From assembly GCF_034180645.1 (NCBI RefSeq), contig NZ_JAXFNY010000006.1, positions 1 through 64,000 on the forward strand: a DNA stretch of 64,000 nucleotides, given 5' to 3'. A program made the translations under genes and the position numbers. The notes under the pieces were generated by a model, which had not been told where the DNA came from, did no database searches, and saw only the letters and a program-made list of their open reading frames with translations. Shown one piece after another: positions 25,822 to 34,865 of this stretch. The stretch comes from Mobiluncus sp034180645. Its GTDB lineage: Bacteria > Actinomycetota > Actinomycetes > Actinomycetales > Actinomycetaceae. Within the stretch, counting starts at the first letter, position 1. Every line of letters begins with the position of its first letter.

Positions 25822-25857
25822 CCCTACCCCGTCATTGCCTTTCTTGGCGGGGTAGGG
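25822..25857. terminator. bidirectional terminator between the liv and thr operons
   Basis: Perfect 10-bp stem CCCTACCCCG/CGGGGTAGGG with a 16-base loop. It is followed by TCTTATT on the plus strand and by a run of six T on the minus strand (the A run at 25813-25818). It ends both the CBS-ACT gene and thrB. Confidence 0.8.
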
Positions 25858-25924
25858 TCTTATTCACAAGTTTCGGGGGTGCCTGTATCCGTGACTGGAT
25901 TGACCACGTGGTGGTTCCCCGTGG

Positions 25925-26830
25925 TTACCTGACAATGATTCCCTGTGGCGCCACCGGTAATTCTCGCGGCTTCCAGCCCAGATGTTCGAGATCTTGGCGC
26001 GTGGCGGGGTCCAGATGGTCAAAAAGTATCACGGTAGGCCCAGCACCACTGATGGCGGCGGGAGCGCCAGCGGCTCGCAGCCGGTCTACTAATTCTAGGG
26101 ACTGGGGCATGCCCTCACGGCGATACTCCTGATGCAGCCGATCCTCAGTAGCGAAAAACAGTAGTTCGGGGTATTTAGCCAAGGCCAGAGGCAGCAGCGC
26201 GGCGCGTCCGGCATTGAAGGCCGCGTCCCGATGCGGAACTGACTCGGGCAGCAACCCGCGTGCCTTGGAGGTGGCGAGTTCAAATTCCGGAATCAGCACG
26301 GTCAGCCGTACTTGCGGGGAAACCTCAAAATGTTGCGCATAGGCTCGCGGCGTACCCCCATTCGCACTCGGTTCCATCCAGCCCACCACGGCGCCCCCGT
26401 ACACGGCAGGGGCGGCATTGTCGGGGTGGCCTTCCATCTGGACCGCGAGCTGAAAAATCGCCTCCGTGTCCAACACTCCAGGCTCCAGCAAAGACCCAGC
26501 AGCAGCCAACCCGGAAACTAGGGCCGCGGAAGACGAACCCAGACCACGGCCGTGCGGAATCCGGTTCACGCAATGCATTTCAATCCCAATCTGGGAAGCT
26601 CCTACAGATTCCAGCCCAGCTCGCAAAGCCTGCACCACCATGTTGGTTTCATCCTCAGGTACTTTTCCGGCGCCTTCGCCTTCCACCGTGACGTGGGTTG
26701 CTCCGGTGGTGGCCCGCACACTGACTTCATCGCGCAGTTCCAAGGCGAGGCCCAGAGCGTCAAATCCCGGCCCCAGGTTAGCCGAGGAGGCCGGAACGCT
26801 GACCGTTACTTCGTCACGCACAAAATTCAT
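25925..26830 (-). CDS. thrB: homoserine kinase
   Basis: Phosphorylates homoserine on the way to threonine. 301 residues, GHMP kinase family: the N-terminal VSVPASSANLGPGFDALGLA, the ATP loop PHGRGLGSSSAALVSG (near 92-107) and the C-terminal GAPAAISGAGPTVI (near 260-273) are all present. 70 bases after thrC and last gene of the argS-lysA-hom-thrC-thrB unit. In many actinobacteria rho comes next; here a liv operon on the other strand intervenes. Confidence 0.96.
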   Translation of the reverse strand: MNFVRDEVTVSVPASSANLGPGFDALGLALELRDEVSVRATTGATHVTVEGEGAGKVPEDETNMVVQALRAGLESVGASQIGIEMHCVNRIPHGRGLGSSSAALVSGLAAAGSLLEPGVLDTEAIFQLAVQMEGHPDNAAPAVYGGAVVGWMEPSANGGTPRAYAQHFEVSPQVRLTVLIPEFELATSKARGLLPESVPHRDAAFNAGRAALLPLALAKYPELLFFATEDRLHQEYRREGMPQSLELVDRLRAAGAPAAISGAGPTVILFDHLDPATRQDLEHLGWKPRELPVAPQGIIVR

Positions 26831-26900
26831 GGTAATTCCTTAGGTTCGGTGGTTTTGCGCTTGGTTTGGGCCCAGCATCGGCCTGATGGGGACGTTACTG

Positions 26901-28040
26901 TTACAGGCCAAGTTCCCGTACCGCCGCCTGCAGGCTGGGTTCGATTACGGGTGGGGTCACGTTGCCTTTCGCTTCCATTGCGGTGGCGGTGTCTTTCAAG
27001 CCGTTGCCGGTCAAGGTACAGGCAATTCGCACTCCTCCAGGTACTTTGCCTTGCTCGGCCAACGCCAACAGACCCGCTATCGGGGCCGCGCTGGCCGGCT
27101 CGCAAAACACTCCGACTTCCGCGGCGATAATGGACTGGGCCTGCATAATGGCTGCATCGCTGACCGCAGTAATCAACCCGCCGGAGTCGTCGCGGGCCGC
27201 GGTGGCGTAATCCCAAGACGCGGGGTTACCAATCCGGATAGCGGTGGCGATGGTTTCCGGATTCTTGATAGGGTGTCCCGCCACGAAGGGTGCGGCTCCG
27301 GTGGCTTGAATCCCCCACATTCGAGGCAGCTTGGTGGATTGTGGTTTCAGTTTCAGGGCTGAATCCTCGATCGAGGAGGCGACTTTCCGACCGAAGTACT
27401 CGTTATATCCCATCCAATAGGCGCTGATGTTTCCGGCGTTGCCCACCGGCAGGCAGTGAATATCGGGGGCATCACCCAGGGCGTCACAAATTTCAAAAGC
27501 GGCGGTCTTTTGTCCCTGCAGCCGGTAGGGGTTAATTGAATTCACCAAACCCACCGGGTACTTTTCGGTCAGTTCCCGGGTGATTCGCAAGCAGTCGTCA
27601 AAGTTTCCGTCCACCGCAATGAGCTTGGCCCCGTGCATCACGGCTTGAGCCAGCTTGCCCAGAGCAATCTTTCCGGCGGGTAAAATGACCGCGCATCCCA
27701 CCCCTGCCGCGACCGAATAAGCCGCCGCGGAAGCGGAGGTGTTGCCGGTGGAAGCGCAGGCCACCATCTGAGTGCCCGCCGCCTTCACTTTCGTCATGGC
27801 CATAGTCATGCCCCGGTCTTTGAACGAACCGGTGGGGTTAGCACCCTCAAACTTCACATAGACTTCTGTACCGGTGGTGTCTACGCCAGCTTTCTCGCTC
27901 AGGGTGCCAATGCGCTGTTCCACGCGGCGCGCCCGAATCAAGGGGGTATTGCCCTCAAACAGGGTCACGACGGGGTCGCCTGGTTCCAGGGGAAGTCGAT
28001 TCCGGTATTCTTCCAGCAGACCGCTCCACATCTGTGCCAT
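26901..28040 (-). CDS. thrC: threonine synthase
   Basis: PLP enzyme that turns O-phosphohomoserine into threonine. 379 residues, the shorter actinobacterial type. The PLP lysine is in NPTGSFKDRGMTMAM (near 69-83); the phosphate-binding loop is CASTGNTSASAAAY; the C-terminal TGNGLKDT is conserved. ATG start. 86 bases after hom. Confidence 0.96.
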   Translation of the reverse strand: MAQMWSGLLEEYRNRLPLEPGDPVVTLFEGNTPLIRARRVEQRIGTLSEKAGVDTTGTEVYVKFEGANPTGSFKDRGMTMAMTKVKAAGTQMVACASTGNTSASAAAYSVAAGVGCAVILPAGKIALGKLAQAVMHGAKLIAVDGNFDDCLRITRELTEKYPVGLVNSINPYRLQGQKTAAFEICDALGDAPDIHCLPVGNAGNISAYWMGYNEYFGRKVASSIEDSALKLKPQSTKLPRMWGIQATGAAPFVAGHPIKNPETIATAIRIGNPASWDYATAARDDSGGLITAVSDAAIMQAQSIIAAEVGVFCEPASAAPIAGLLALAEQGKVPGGVRIACTLTGNGLKDTATAMEAKGNVTPPVIEPSLQAAVRELGL

Positions 28041-28126
28041 GTTTTGGTTGCTCCTTATTCGCGGTTTCGATAACCTCTACAGTTTTCGCTCTCGGCCACG
28101 CCTTAGTCACGAAAAAACTGAGGCTC

Positions 28127-29431
28127 TCATTGGTCTTCCTCAATGGACATCTCTGAGGCGATTTTATGCACTAATGGTGATTTCGCCAAAGCGGCAGTAA
28201 TTCCCTCATGCTTGGAATTCTGTGCCAGATGGGTCGAAATGACCAATGTCGCTTCGTCGGGTGCGGTCTCGGTCGGTGGTTGAGTCAAAGACGCAATGGA
28301 GACTTCCCCGGCGGCATAGATTTTGGCGATTTCCGCCAGCATCCCAATCCGGTCAGCAACCTGCAAACGTACCTGACGGCAGGTTTCCACTCGTCCCGGT
28401 TCGCAAATCGGCAGGTCTGCGTACACGCTTTCGCGGGGGGCATGCCCCCCGGAGACCAGGTGGTTGGCACCCGCCACGACGTCGGAAAGTACCGCGGAGG
28501 CGGTGGGAGCCCCACCTGCGCCCGCCCCGTAAAACATGAGCCGACCAGCAAACTCGGTTTCCAAAACTATGGCGTTGTAGGGTCCGCTGATGCCCGCCAG
28601 CGGATGACTCTTTGGCACCAGGGTCGGTTCCACACCGAGGGCAATCTGTTCCTGCCCGTCAACGGTGACCCTTTGGGCGCGAGCCAACAGTTTCACCGCG
28701 TACCCAGACTCTGTAGCCTGTTGAATGTCCTGAGGGCTAACCTCGGTAATCCCCTTCACGGGGACATCCTCCAGGTTCACCCGGGTATGGAAAGCCAGGG
28801 AGGCTAGGATGGCGCACTTGGCTGCCGCATCGTGACCGCCTACGTCCGCGCTGGGATCCGCCTCGGCAAAGCCAAGCTCTTGAGCCTGGTGCAGAGCCCG
28901 TTCATAAGACCAACCCTGGGTGGTCATCTGATCGAGAATGTAGTTGGTGGTGCCGTTGACGATACCCAGAACTTTGTTGATTCGGTCTCCGGTCAAGGAT
29001 TCCCGCAGTCCATAAACCACGGGAACCGCCCCGGCCACCGCGGCTTCAAAATACAAATTCGAATCTGTGCGGGCGGCAGCCTCATAGAGTTCCGGGCCGT
29101 ATTGTGCGAGGACCGCTTTGTTGCCGGTCACCACCGTTTTGCCTGCCTCCAAGGCTTTCAACATGGCACTGCGAGCCGGTTCCAGGCCTCCCATCAGCTC
29201 GATGACCAGGTCGGCTGAGTCAATCACCGCATCAATATCGGTGGTCAACAGATTTCGGTCCAGGCCCTCCCGAGCCTTGCTGGTATCGCGGACCGCAACG
29301 CCGCTAAGCACCAGGTTTGCTCCCGCCCGTGCCGCGAGTTCCTGCTGTTGGTCATGCAAAATGCGCGCGACTTGCAGTCCTACCGTGCCAGCACCGAGCA
29401 GTCCAATTTTTACGTCTTGTTTTTGCGCCAT
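28127..29431 (-). CDS. hom: homoserine dehydrogenase
   Basis: Reduces aspartate semialdehyde to homoserine, the branch to threonine and methionine. 434 residues. NAD(P) fold GLLGAGTVGLQVA (near 11-23), catalytic region GIVNGTTNYILDQM (near 175) with AEADPSADVGGHDAA after it, and a C-terminal ACT domain (LQVADRIGMLAEIAKIY, near 355) for feedback by threonine. ATG start after GGGAAAA. 25 bases after lysA. Confidence 0.96.
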   Translation of the reverse strand: MAQKQDVKIGLLGAGTVGLQVARILHDQQQELAARAGANLVLSGVAVRDTSKAREGLDRNLLTTDIDAVIDSADLVIELMGGLEPARSAMLKALEAGKTVVTGNKAVLAQYGPELYEAAARTDSNLYFEAAVAGAVPVVYGLRESLTGDRINKVLGIVNGTTNYILDQMTTQGWSYERALHQAQELGFAEADPSADVGGHDAAAKCAILASLAFHTRVNLEDVPVKGITEVSPQDIQQATESGYAVKLLARAQRVTVDGQEQIALGVEPTLVPKSHPLAGISGPYNAIVLETEFAGRLMFYGAGAGGAPTASAVLSDVVAGANHLVSGGHAPRESVYADLPICEPGRVETCRQVRLQVADRIGMLAEIAKIYAAGEVSIASLTQPPTETAPDEATLVISTHLAQNSKHEGITAALAKSPLVHKIASEMSIEEDQ

Positions 29432-29456
29432 CTCTGTTTTCCCTTTCGGTATCCCT

Positions 29457-31043
29457 CTATACGTTCACTGTATCAGCAGGGCGGGCGTCTAAAAATTCGC
29501 GGTACTGCGGGTCAAAATGAGCCAGCATCGCATCCACAGTTTCCGGCTCCAAAAGCCACTTTGTAATGACCGTTCCACTGTTGTCTTGATCTACCCCCAG
29601 CACTCCCGGGCGCGTAAACCAGTTATAGTTCGAGCTCATGGCCCACCCATAGGCTCCTGTAGCAGGTACCGCCAGCAGGTCTCCCTCGGTCAAGTCTGCG
29701 GGCAGGGCCACGTCTTTAACCACAATGTCACCCGATTCACAGTGAGAACCCACCACACGGCAGGGCGTCAGCGGAGCCGTCGAACGGCGGTTGGCCAAAG
29801 CAATCGTATAGTTGGCATCGTACAGCGCGGGACGAATGTTGTCGCTCATTCCACCGTCTATCGACACGTAGCGACGATAGCTGAGGCTGCCGTCTCGATG
29901 CTGGCCCACCGGCTGATCCTTGATATTGACCACTCGGTACAAAGTAATGGTGCTGGGACCAGCAATAGCTCGTCCCGGTTCTACGGAAACCCGCGGGAAG
30001 GGTTGTTCTAACTCATCACAGGCATTTTGTATCACTTGGTACAGTCCAGCGGCGAAGTCGGCGGCGCCTGGCGCGGGGGCATCGGCAGGGGTATAGGCGA
30101 TGCCGTAGCCGCCACCCAGGTCGATTTCTGGAATGAGATAACCGGTCGTTTGTTTCACCAGACCCCGAAACTCCAGAATTATCCGAGCCGCGGCAAAAAA
30201 ACCGTCAAGATTCACTATCTGAGAACCAATGTGAGAATGCAGACCGCTCAGCTCCAAGCGTTCATCAGCCAAAATGGACTGCACCACGCGCCAGGCGGGG
30301 GAATCAAAAGCCGGGGCTGCGCCGCGGGGAGAATCGGAGTCATCGATAGGTTCAAAACCGTGAGCCCCAGGGGTGAGGGACAACCCGAACTTTTGGTCTT
30401 CGTGGGCGGTAGCAATAAATGCGTGACCGCCGGCGTGAACTCCCGTGGTGACACGCACCATCAGCGGCACCCGGCTTTGCGGCTCCAATTCATCTAAGAC
30501 GCGCTGAATACGCCGGACTTCCGCGGGGGAATCAACGATAATCCTCCCCAGGTGAGCCTCAACTGCTTGTCGCAGCAGTTCGGGGGATTTCCCGTTCCCA
30601 TGCAAGCCAATCAAACTCGGTGGACAGCCTGAAGCTAGCGCCAAAGCCATCTCCCCAGCAGAAGCCGTATCTAACCCGAGTCCTGCCCCAGCCGCCAGCC
30701 GGGCTATTTCCACGCACAAGAAGGCTTTTCCGGCATAGTGTACCTGCACCTCATGCTCGCCAAACGCTGCGGCAAAAGCCTCGCGAAAAGCCTTGAGACG
30801 GTCTTGAAAATCCGCCATGTCCAGCACAAAAATCGGGGTTTGTCCGCCCCGACCGTCCACCTGCGGAGCCTGGCTCAAAAGCTCGCTCAGGCTTCGTCCG
30901 TGCAGAGTCAGTTCTCCCTGTGAATCGCGCTGAAGCCCACTGGGCCACAAGTCCGCGCGCGCCTGCGGGTCCGGGGCAACCCAAGTTCTTAAGCCAGAAT
31001 CCCCCGGGTGTAAACGTGCTGGGTCATCAGCCGTCAAATCCAC
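29457..31043 (-). CDS. lysA: diaminopimelate decarboxylase
   Basis: Final step of lysine synthesis; its substrate meso-diaminopimelate is also a wall precursor. 528 residues, longer than the usual 420-460 because of an N-terminal segment of about 60 residues and an insertion near 240-260 (DDSDSPRGAAPAFDSP). The PLP lysine is in VHYAGKAFL, with LSGLHSHIGSQI and the active-site Cys in GSHCESGD. GTG start preceded by GGAAGGAAC. Follows argS by 49 bases. Confidence 0.95.
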   Translation of the reverse strand: MDLTADDPARLHPGDSGLRTWVAPDPQARADLWPSGLQRDSQGELTLHGRSLSELLSQAPQVDGRGGQTPIFVLDMADFQDRLKAFREAFAAAFGEHEVQVHYAGKAFLCVEIARLAAGAGLGLDTASAGEMALALASGCPPSLIGLHGNGKSPELLRQAVEAHLGRIIVDSPAEVRRIQRVLDELEPQSRVPLMVRVTTGVHAGGHAFIATAHEDQKFGLSLTPGAHGFEPIDDSDSPRGAAPAFDSPAWRVVQSILADERLELSGLHSHIGSQIVNLDGFFAAARIILEFRGLVKQTTGYLIPEIDLGGGYGIAYTPADAPAPGAADFAAGLYQVIQNACDELEQPFPRVSVEPGRAIAGPSTITLYRVVNIKDQPVGQHRDGSLSYRRYVSIDGGMSDNIRPALYDANYTIALANRRSTAPLTPCRVVGSHCESGDIVVKDVALPADLTEGDLLAVPATGAYGWAMSSNYNWFTRPGVLGVDQDNSGTVITKWLLEPETVDAMLAHFDPQYREFLDARPADTVNV

Positions 31044-31092
31044 CGCCCGTTCCTTCCTTACGTGGCGCGGCTTCCTCGAAAAACGGCGCCGC

Positions 31093-32772
31093 TCACATCC
31101 GCTCGGGTGCGGTCACACCCAACAGGTCCAAGCCGTTGCGCAGGACCTGACCAACAGCGTTGTTCAGCGCCAGCAGCGCCGCGTGCTCAGCCGTTACCGG
31201 TTCATCACCAGCGGGGGTGACGCGGCGCTTGCCGTACCAGGTGTGGTAAGCCCCCGCCAAGTTCTCCAAGTAACGAGGCACCAGGTGCGTGGCGTTTTCA
31301 GCCGCGCCTGTCGCCACTACGGACGGGAACTGCGCCAGAACACCGATAAGGGCCGCATCTGCCGGATCGCTGAGTTCTTTCGGATCGAAACCATCCGCGC
31401 AAGAAACCCCATGTTCAGCAGCGTTCTTGGCTACGTTTGAGGTGCGGGCATGCGCATATTGGACATAGTAAACGGGATTTTCGTTGGTATGCGAAGCCAG
31501 CACATCAAGGTCAATCGCCAACTGGGTATCCATCGAAGAACGCACCAGGGCATAACGGGCCGCATCGACGCCTACAGCTTCGACGAAGTCCTCCAGCGTA
31601 ACGATGTCTCCGGCACGCTTGCTCATACGTACCGGTTCACCGTTCTTAAACAGGTTCACCAGCTGCCCGATGATAATCTGCATATTCTCGCCCGGCTTAT
31701 CGCCATAAGCGGCGCACATTGCCATCATGCGCCCAACGTAACCGTGGTGGTCAGCCCCGAATAGGAACACGGTGCGATCCGCCCCGCGCCGGCGCTTGTC
31801 CTGATAGTAGGCTACGTCAGAAGCGAAGTAGGAGGCGTTGCCATCGGACTTGATAACCACACGGTCCTTGTCGTCTCCATGCTTGGTTGTCAGCAGCCAG
31901 GTCGCGCCGTCCTTTTCGGCCACCTCGCCACGCTCACGCAAGTAATCCAGCGCCTTGGTGACTGCCCCGGTTTCATAGAGGGAATTTTCGTGGAAGAACA
32001 CATCGAATTCGGTACGGAAACCGCGCAATGATTCTTTAATCTCATCGAACATCATTTCGACGCCGTGAGAGCGGAAGTATTCTTGGGCGGCTGCGTCGTC
32101 CAGAGTTACCGGGTCAGGGTCGCCCGCAGCTTTCGCTTCGGCTTGAACCTTGGACGCGATATCGGAAATGTACTGCCCGCCGTAACCATCTTCGGGGGTT
32201 TCCTGGCCGCGAGCCGCTGCCAGCAAAGAAACCGCAAAGCGGTCAATCTGGGTGCCATGATCGTTAAAGTAGTACTCGCGTGTGACCTTAGCGCCGCTGA
32301 ACTTGTACAGACGAGCCAAAGAATCCCCCACTGCTGCCCAGCGCGCACCGCCAATGTGCAGCGGTCCGGTCGGGTTAGCGGAAACGTACTCCAGGTTGAT
32401 ATGGATTCCTTTGAGGTTTTCGCCGTGGCCGTAATCGTTGCCGGAAGCCAGAATCTCAGCTACCAAAGCACCGGCGGCTCCGGCCTCAAGCCGGATGTTG
32501 ATGAACCCCGGACCGGCGACTTCCGCGGAGGACACCCCGTCAATTTGAGTGATGGCAGAAGCAAAGATTTCCGCCAGTTCTCGAGGGTTGCGGCCCACAG
32601 ACTTGCCCAACTGCAAGGCGATATTCGTCGCCCAATCTCCGTGGTCGCGATTCTTGGGACGCTCCACGCGCATTTTTTCGGCCAAGACGCCGTCTGCTAT
32701 ATCGATATTGTTTTCCGCCGCTGCGGTGCCAAGCTGCGCAATCATGCGCTGAGTTAATTCTTCAGGAGTCAC
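31093..32772 (-). CDS. argS: arginyl-tRNA synthetase
   Basis: Charges tRNA-Arg. 559 residues, class I. The HIGH motif is PTGPLHIGGARW (near 130-141) and the KMSK-like site is RMSKRAGD; the C-terminal anticodon-binding (DALR) domain ends in GLDLLGVTAPERM. The N-terminal Arg_tRNA_synt_N domain is present. GTG start without a ribosome site and with a -10 six bases upstream, so probably leaderless. A tRNA-Arg gene lies 110 bases upstream on the same strand. Head of the lysine-threonine operon. Confidence 0.97.
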   Translation of the reverse strand: MTPEELTQRMIAQLGTAAAENNIDIADGVLAEKMRVERPKNRDHGDWATNIALQLGKSVGRNPRELAEIFASAITQIDGVSSAEVAGPGFINIRLEAGAAGALVAEILASGNDYGHGENLKGIHINLEYVSANPTGPLHIGGARWAAVGDSLARLYKFSGAKVTREYYFNDHGTQIDRFAVSLLAAARGQETPEDGYGGQYISDIASKVQAEAKAAGDPDPVTLDDAAAQEYFRSHGVEMMFDEIKESLRGFRTEFDVFFHENSLYETGAVTKALDYLRERGEVAEKDGATWLLTTKHGDDKDRVVIKSDGNASYFASDVAYYQDKRRRGADRTVFLFGADHHGYVGRMMAMCAAYGDKPGENMQIIIGQLVNLFKNGEPVRMSKRAGDIVTLEDFVEAVGVDAARYALVRSSMDTQLAIDLDVLASHTNENPVYYVQYAHARTSNVAKNAAEHGVSCADGFDPKELSDPADAALIGVLAQFPSVVATGAAENATHLVPRYLENLAGAYHTWYGKRRVTPAGDEPVTAEHAALLALNNAVGQVLRNGLDLLGVTAPERM

Positions 32773-32778
32773 CCCATA

Positions 32779-32807
32779 AGCCTAACGTTTTGCCCTGAGC
32801 ACATCAA
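32779..32807 (-). promoter_or_regulatory. candidate leaderless promoter of argS
   Basis: Minus strand: -35 TTGATG (32802-32807), 17-base spacer, -10 TAGGCT (32779-32784), then six bases to the GTG start. No Shine-Dalgarno is visible. Confidence 0.45.
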
Positions 32808-32882
32808 AATTACCCCGTTTAGAGGGGCGAAAAATCGAAAACGATTGGTGTCCATTAAGTGCGCCTATCGCACCTGATTCAG

Positions 32883-32955
32883 CGCCCCGGATGGGATTCG
32901 AACCCATGACCTTTTGCTCCGGAGGCAAACACTCTATCCACTGAGCTACCGGGGC
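32883..32955 (-). tRNA. tRNA-Arg, anticodon CCG
   Basis: 73-base cloverleaf on the minus strand. Acceptor GCCCCGG/CCGGGGC; D arm GCTC-GAGT; anticodon stem TTTGC/GCAAA with loop CTCCGGA, giving anticodon CCG (reads CGG); T arm ATGGG-TTCGAAT-CCCAT. Discriminator G; CCA is not encoded. Lies just upstream of argS on the same strand. Confidence 0.95.
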
Positions 32956-33006
32956 TTGCTGCAGCCAGCTTCAACAGTTTACCGCTTTGCTTCCAGAAGG
33001 TAAATT

Positions 33007-34263
33007 TTAACCCCCTATGCCCAACACTAACAGCACTAAAAGTCCCAGATTCAGGGCAATAATCAGAGCAGCTACCAAGATGTTAATGGCCAGCAACCAT
33101 TTGGGGTCAGCGAAAGGTCCCATAATGTCCTTTTTCGACGTATAGATAACCAGGGGCAGCAACGCAAAAGGAATTCCTAAGGACAGCAGTGCCTGGCTGA
33201 GTACCAGCACCCAGGTGGGGTCGAAGCCGAGCGCCAAGATGGCCAATCCCGGTATCAAGGTCACCACGCGCCGCGCCAGCAGCGGAACGCGAATGTGCAG
33301 CAAACCGGCCATAATCTCTGAACCCGCATAAGCTCCTACCGAAGTGGAAGCAAGCCCCGAAGCCAGCAGCCCGATTGCGAACACCGTAGCTACCCCACCA
33401 CCGAGAGCTAGGGAGATAACGTGATAAGCACCTTCGATTGTGTCCGTATCTTCCTGCCCAGCTCCGGGTCCGCGCAACGCAGCGGCAGCCAGCAGCACCA
33501 GGGCAATGTTAACCGAACCAGCCACCAGCAAGGCCCAGAACACATCCAGTTTCGTCGCCCGGAGGAGTCTGCGCTTGCGGTCGTCAGGATGCTCCGAACC
33601 GTGGCGGTCTTTCGTCAGGGAGGAATGCAGATAAATCGCGTGGGGCATCACGGTGGCTCCCAGCATCGAGGCAGCCACTAAAACCGAGTCAGCATTGGGG
33701 AATGTCGGACGTAACCCGGCCACGGCAGCCTGCCAGGAGGGCGGTGCCACTACCAGTCCACCCACGAATCCCAGGGTGATGACCAGAAGCAGGGCAATGA
33801 TGACCCGTTCAAACACAATCTGACCGGAGGTATTTTGTAAAAACAGCATGCCCAAAGACACCACACCGATTATCAAGCCGCCAACCAGCAGCGGAGTCCC
33901 AAATAACAGGTTGAGTGCTATGGCTCCACCAATGACTTCGGCCAAGTCGGTGGCACCTGCCACGATTTCGGCTTGGATCCAAAAGGCGAGCCGCGCTGGC
34001 CGGCGCAAACGATTGCCTAGGACTTGCGGCAGGGATTGGCCGGTGACAATCCCAAACTTTGCGCTCTCATATTGGACCAGCATAGCCATCAGGTTAGCCA
34101 GCACCAGTACCCACACTAACGTGTAACCGTAGCGAGCTCCGGCAGTGATATTGGCGGCTACGTTGCCCGGATCCACGTAGGCGACAGCAGCCACGAAAGC
34201 CGGCCCCATCAGGGCAACCAGAGACTTTTGAGAGGCTTTCGGGTCGTCGGCGAAATGAGACAT
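33007..34263 (-). CDS. mntH: NRAMP-family divalent metal transporter
   Basis: Proton-coupled importer of Mn(II), perhaps Fe(II). 418 residues with eleven hydrophobic segments. The metal-binding motifs are both present: DPGN in AAVAYVDPGNVAANI (helix 1) and MPHAIYLHSSL (helix 6), where the Met selects for transition metals. A possible -10 TAGGGT ends six bases before the ATG, so it may be leaderless, although AGGG could also serve as a ribosome site. No clear MntR or DtxR operator was recognised. Confidence 0.93.
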   Translation of the reverse strand: MSHFADDPKASQKSLVALMGPAFVAAVAYVDPGNVAANITAGARYGYTLVWVLVLANLMAMLVQYESAKFGIVTGQSLPQVLGNRLRRPARLAFWIQAEIVAGATDLAEVIGGAIALNLLFGTPLLVGGLIIGVVSLGMLFLQNTSGQIVFERVIIALLLVITLGFVGGLVVAPPSWQAAVAGLRPTFPNADSVLVAASMLGATVMPHAIYLHSSLTKDRHGSEHPDDRKRRLLRATKLDVFWALLVAGSVNIALVLLAAAALRGPGAGQEDTDTIEGAYHVISLALGGGVATVFAIGLLASGLASTSVGAYAGSEIMAGLLHIRVPLLARRVVTLIPGLAILALGFDPTWVLVLSQALLSLGIPFALLPLVIYTSKKDIMGPFADPKWLLAINILVAALIIALNLGLLVLLVLGIGG

Positions 34264-34333
34264 AAATAAACCCTACGCAAAACCGGCAGGCAGTAAAACC
34301 CCGACGCGAAACGCGGAGGTAGAGACGGGAAAT

Positions 34334-34723
34334 TTAGGCTTCGGTATCCAAGGCCCGCCCCACCGAGCCGTTACCCAGCATGGCGCGCATAGATGTGAAG
34401 GTAGCCAGGCGATCGTGTTGGCTCAGAGGCTGCGGACGACGCATCAGTAGCTGTTGATTTTGGGGATGCGCAGAGGAAACAGAAGCCCGGTTTATCCGCG
34501 ATTCAGCCAAAGTCAAAGCAAACAGAGAGGCAGAATCGGCACCGGGTTCAATGACTTCACCGGTGACGGATTCAATCAGGTCACGATCGCCACGAGAAAG
34601 GTGCGACAGCACCCACTGGGTGTGTTCATCGACAACAGTCTGCGCTCCGCGCAACGCATCGCTGTTTTGGCGCTGCTTAGCTACTACGGCTGCTAAACGA
34701 ACTGCCGAGCGCTGCTGTTCCAT
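34334..34723 (-). CDS. hypothetical protein
   Basis: 129 residues, not recognised. No signal peptide or membrane segment. The N-terminal half is predicted helical with heptad-like Ala/Leu/Val/Arg spacing (AVRLAAVVAKQRQNSDALRG); the second half is Arg/Gln/Ser-rich and probably disordered. Start ATG preceded by AAAGG. Lies alone between mntH and a phosphodiesterase gene; a 142-base A/T-rich gap follows upstream, in which I see nothing. Confidence 0.6.
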   Translation of the reverse strand: MEQQRSAVRLAAVVAKQRQNSDALRGAQTVVDEHTQWVLSHLSRGDRDLIESVTGEVIEPGADSASLFALTLAESRINRASVSSAHPQNQQLLMRRPQPLSQHDRLATFTSMRAMLGNGSVGRALDTEA

Positions 34724-34865
34724 TGCCTAACCTTTCATTGAAAGTATGTCGATGTCAGTAATCTACCAGTTACCTTCGTCAGTTCCAAGGCTATTCTTAG
34801 ATTTCTCTGATATTTCATTCAGATTACGTTAAGTATTCCTTGATATTTCAACAGTTTTTCACCGA

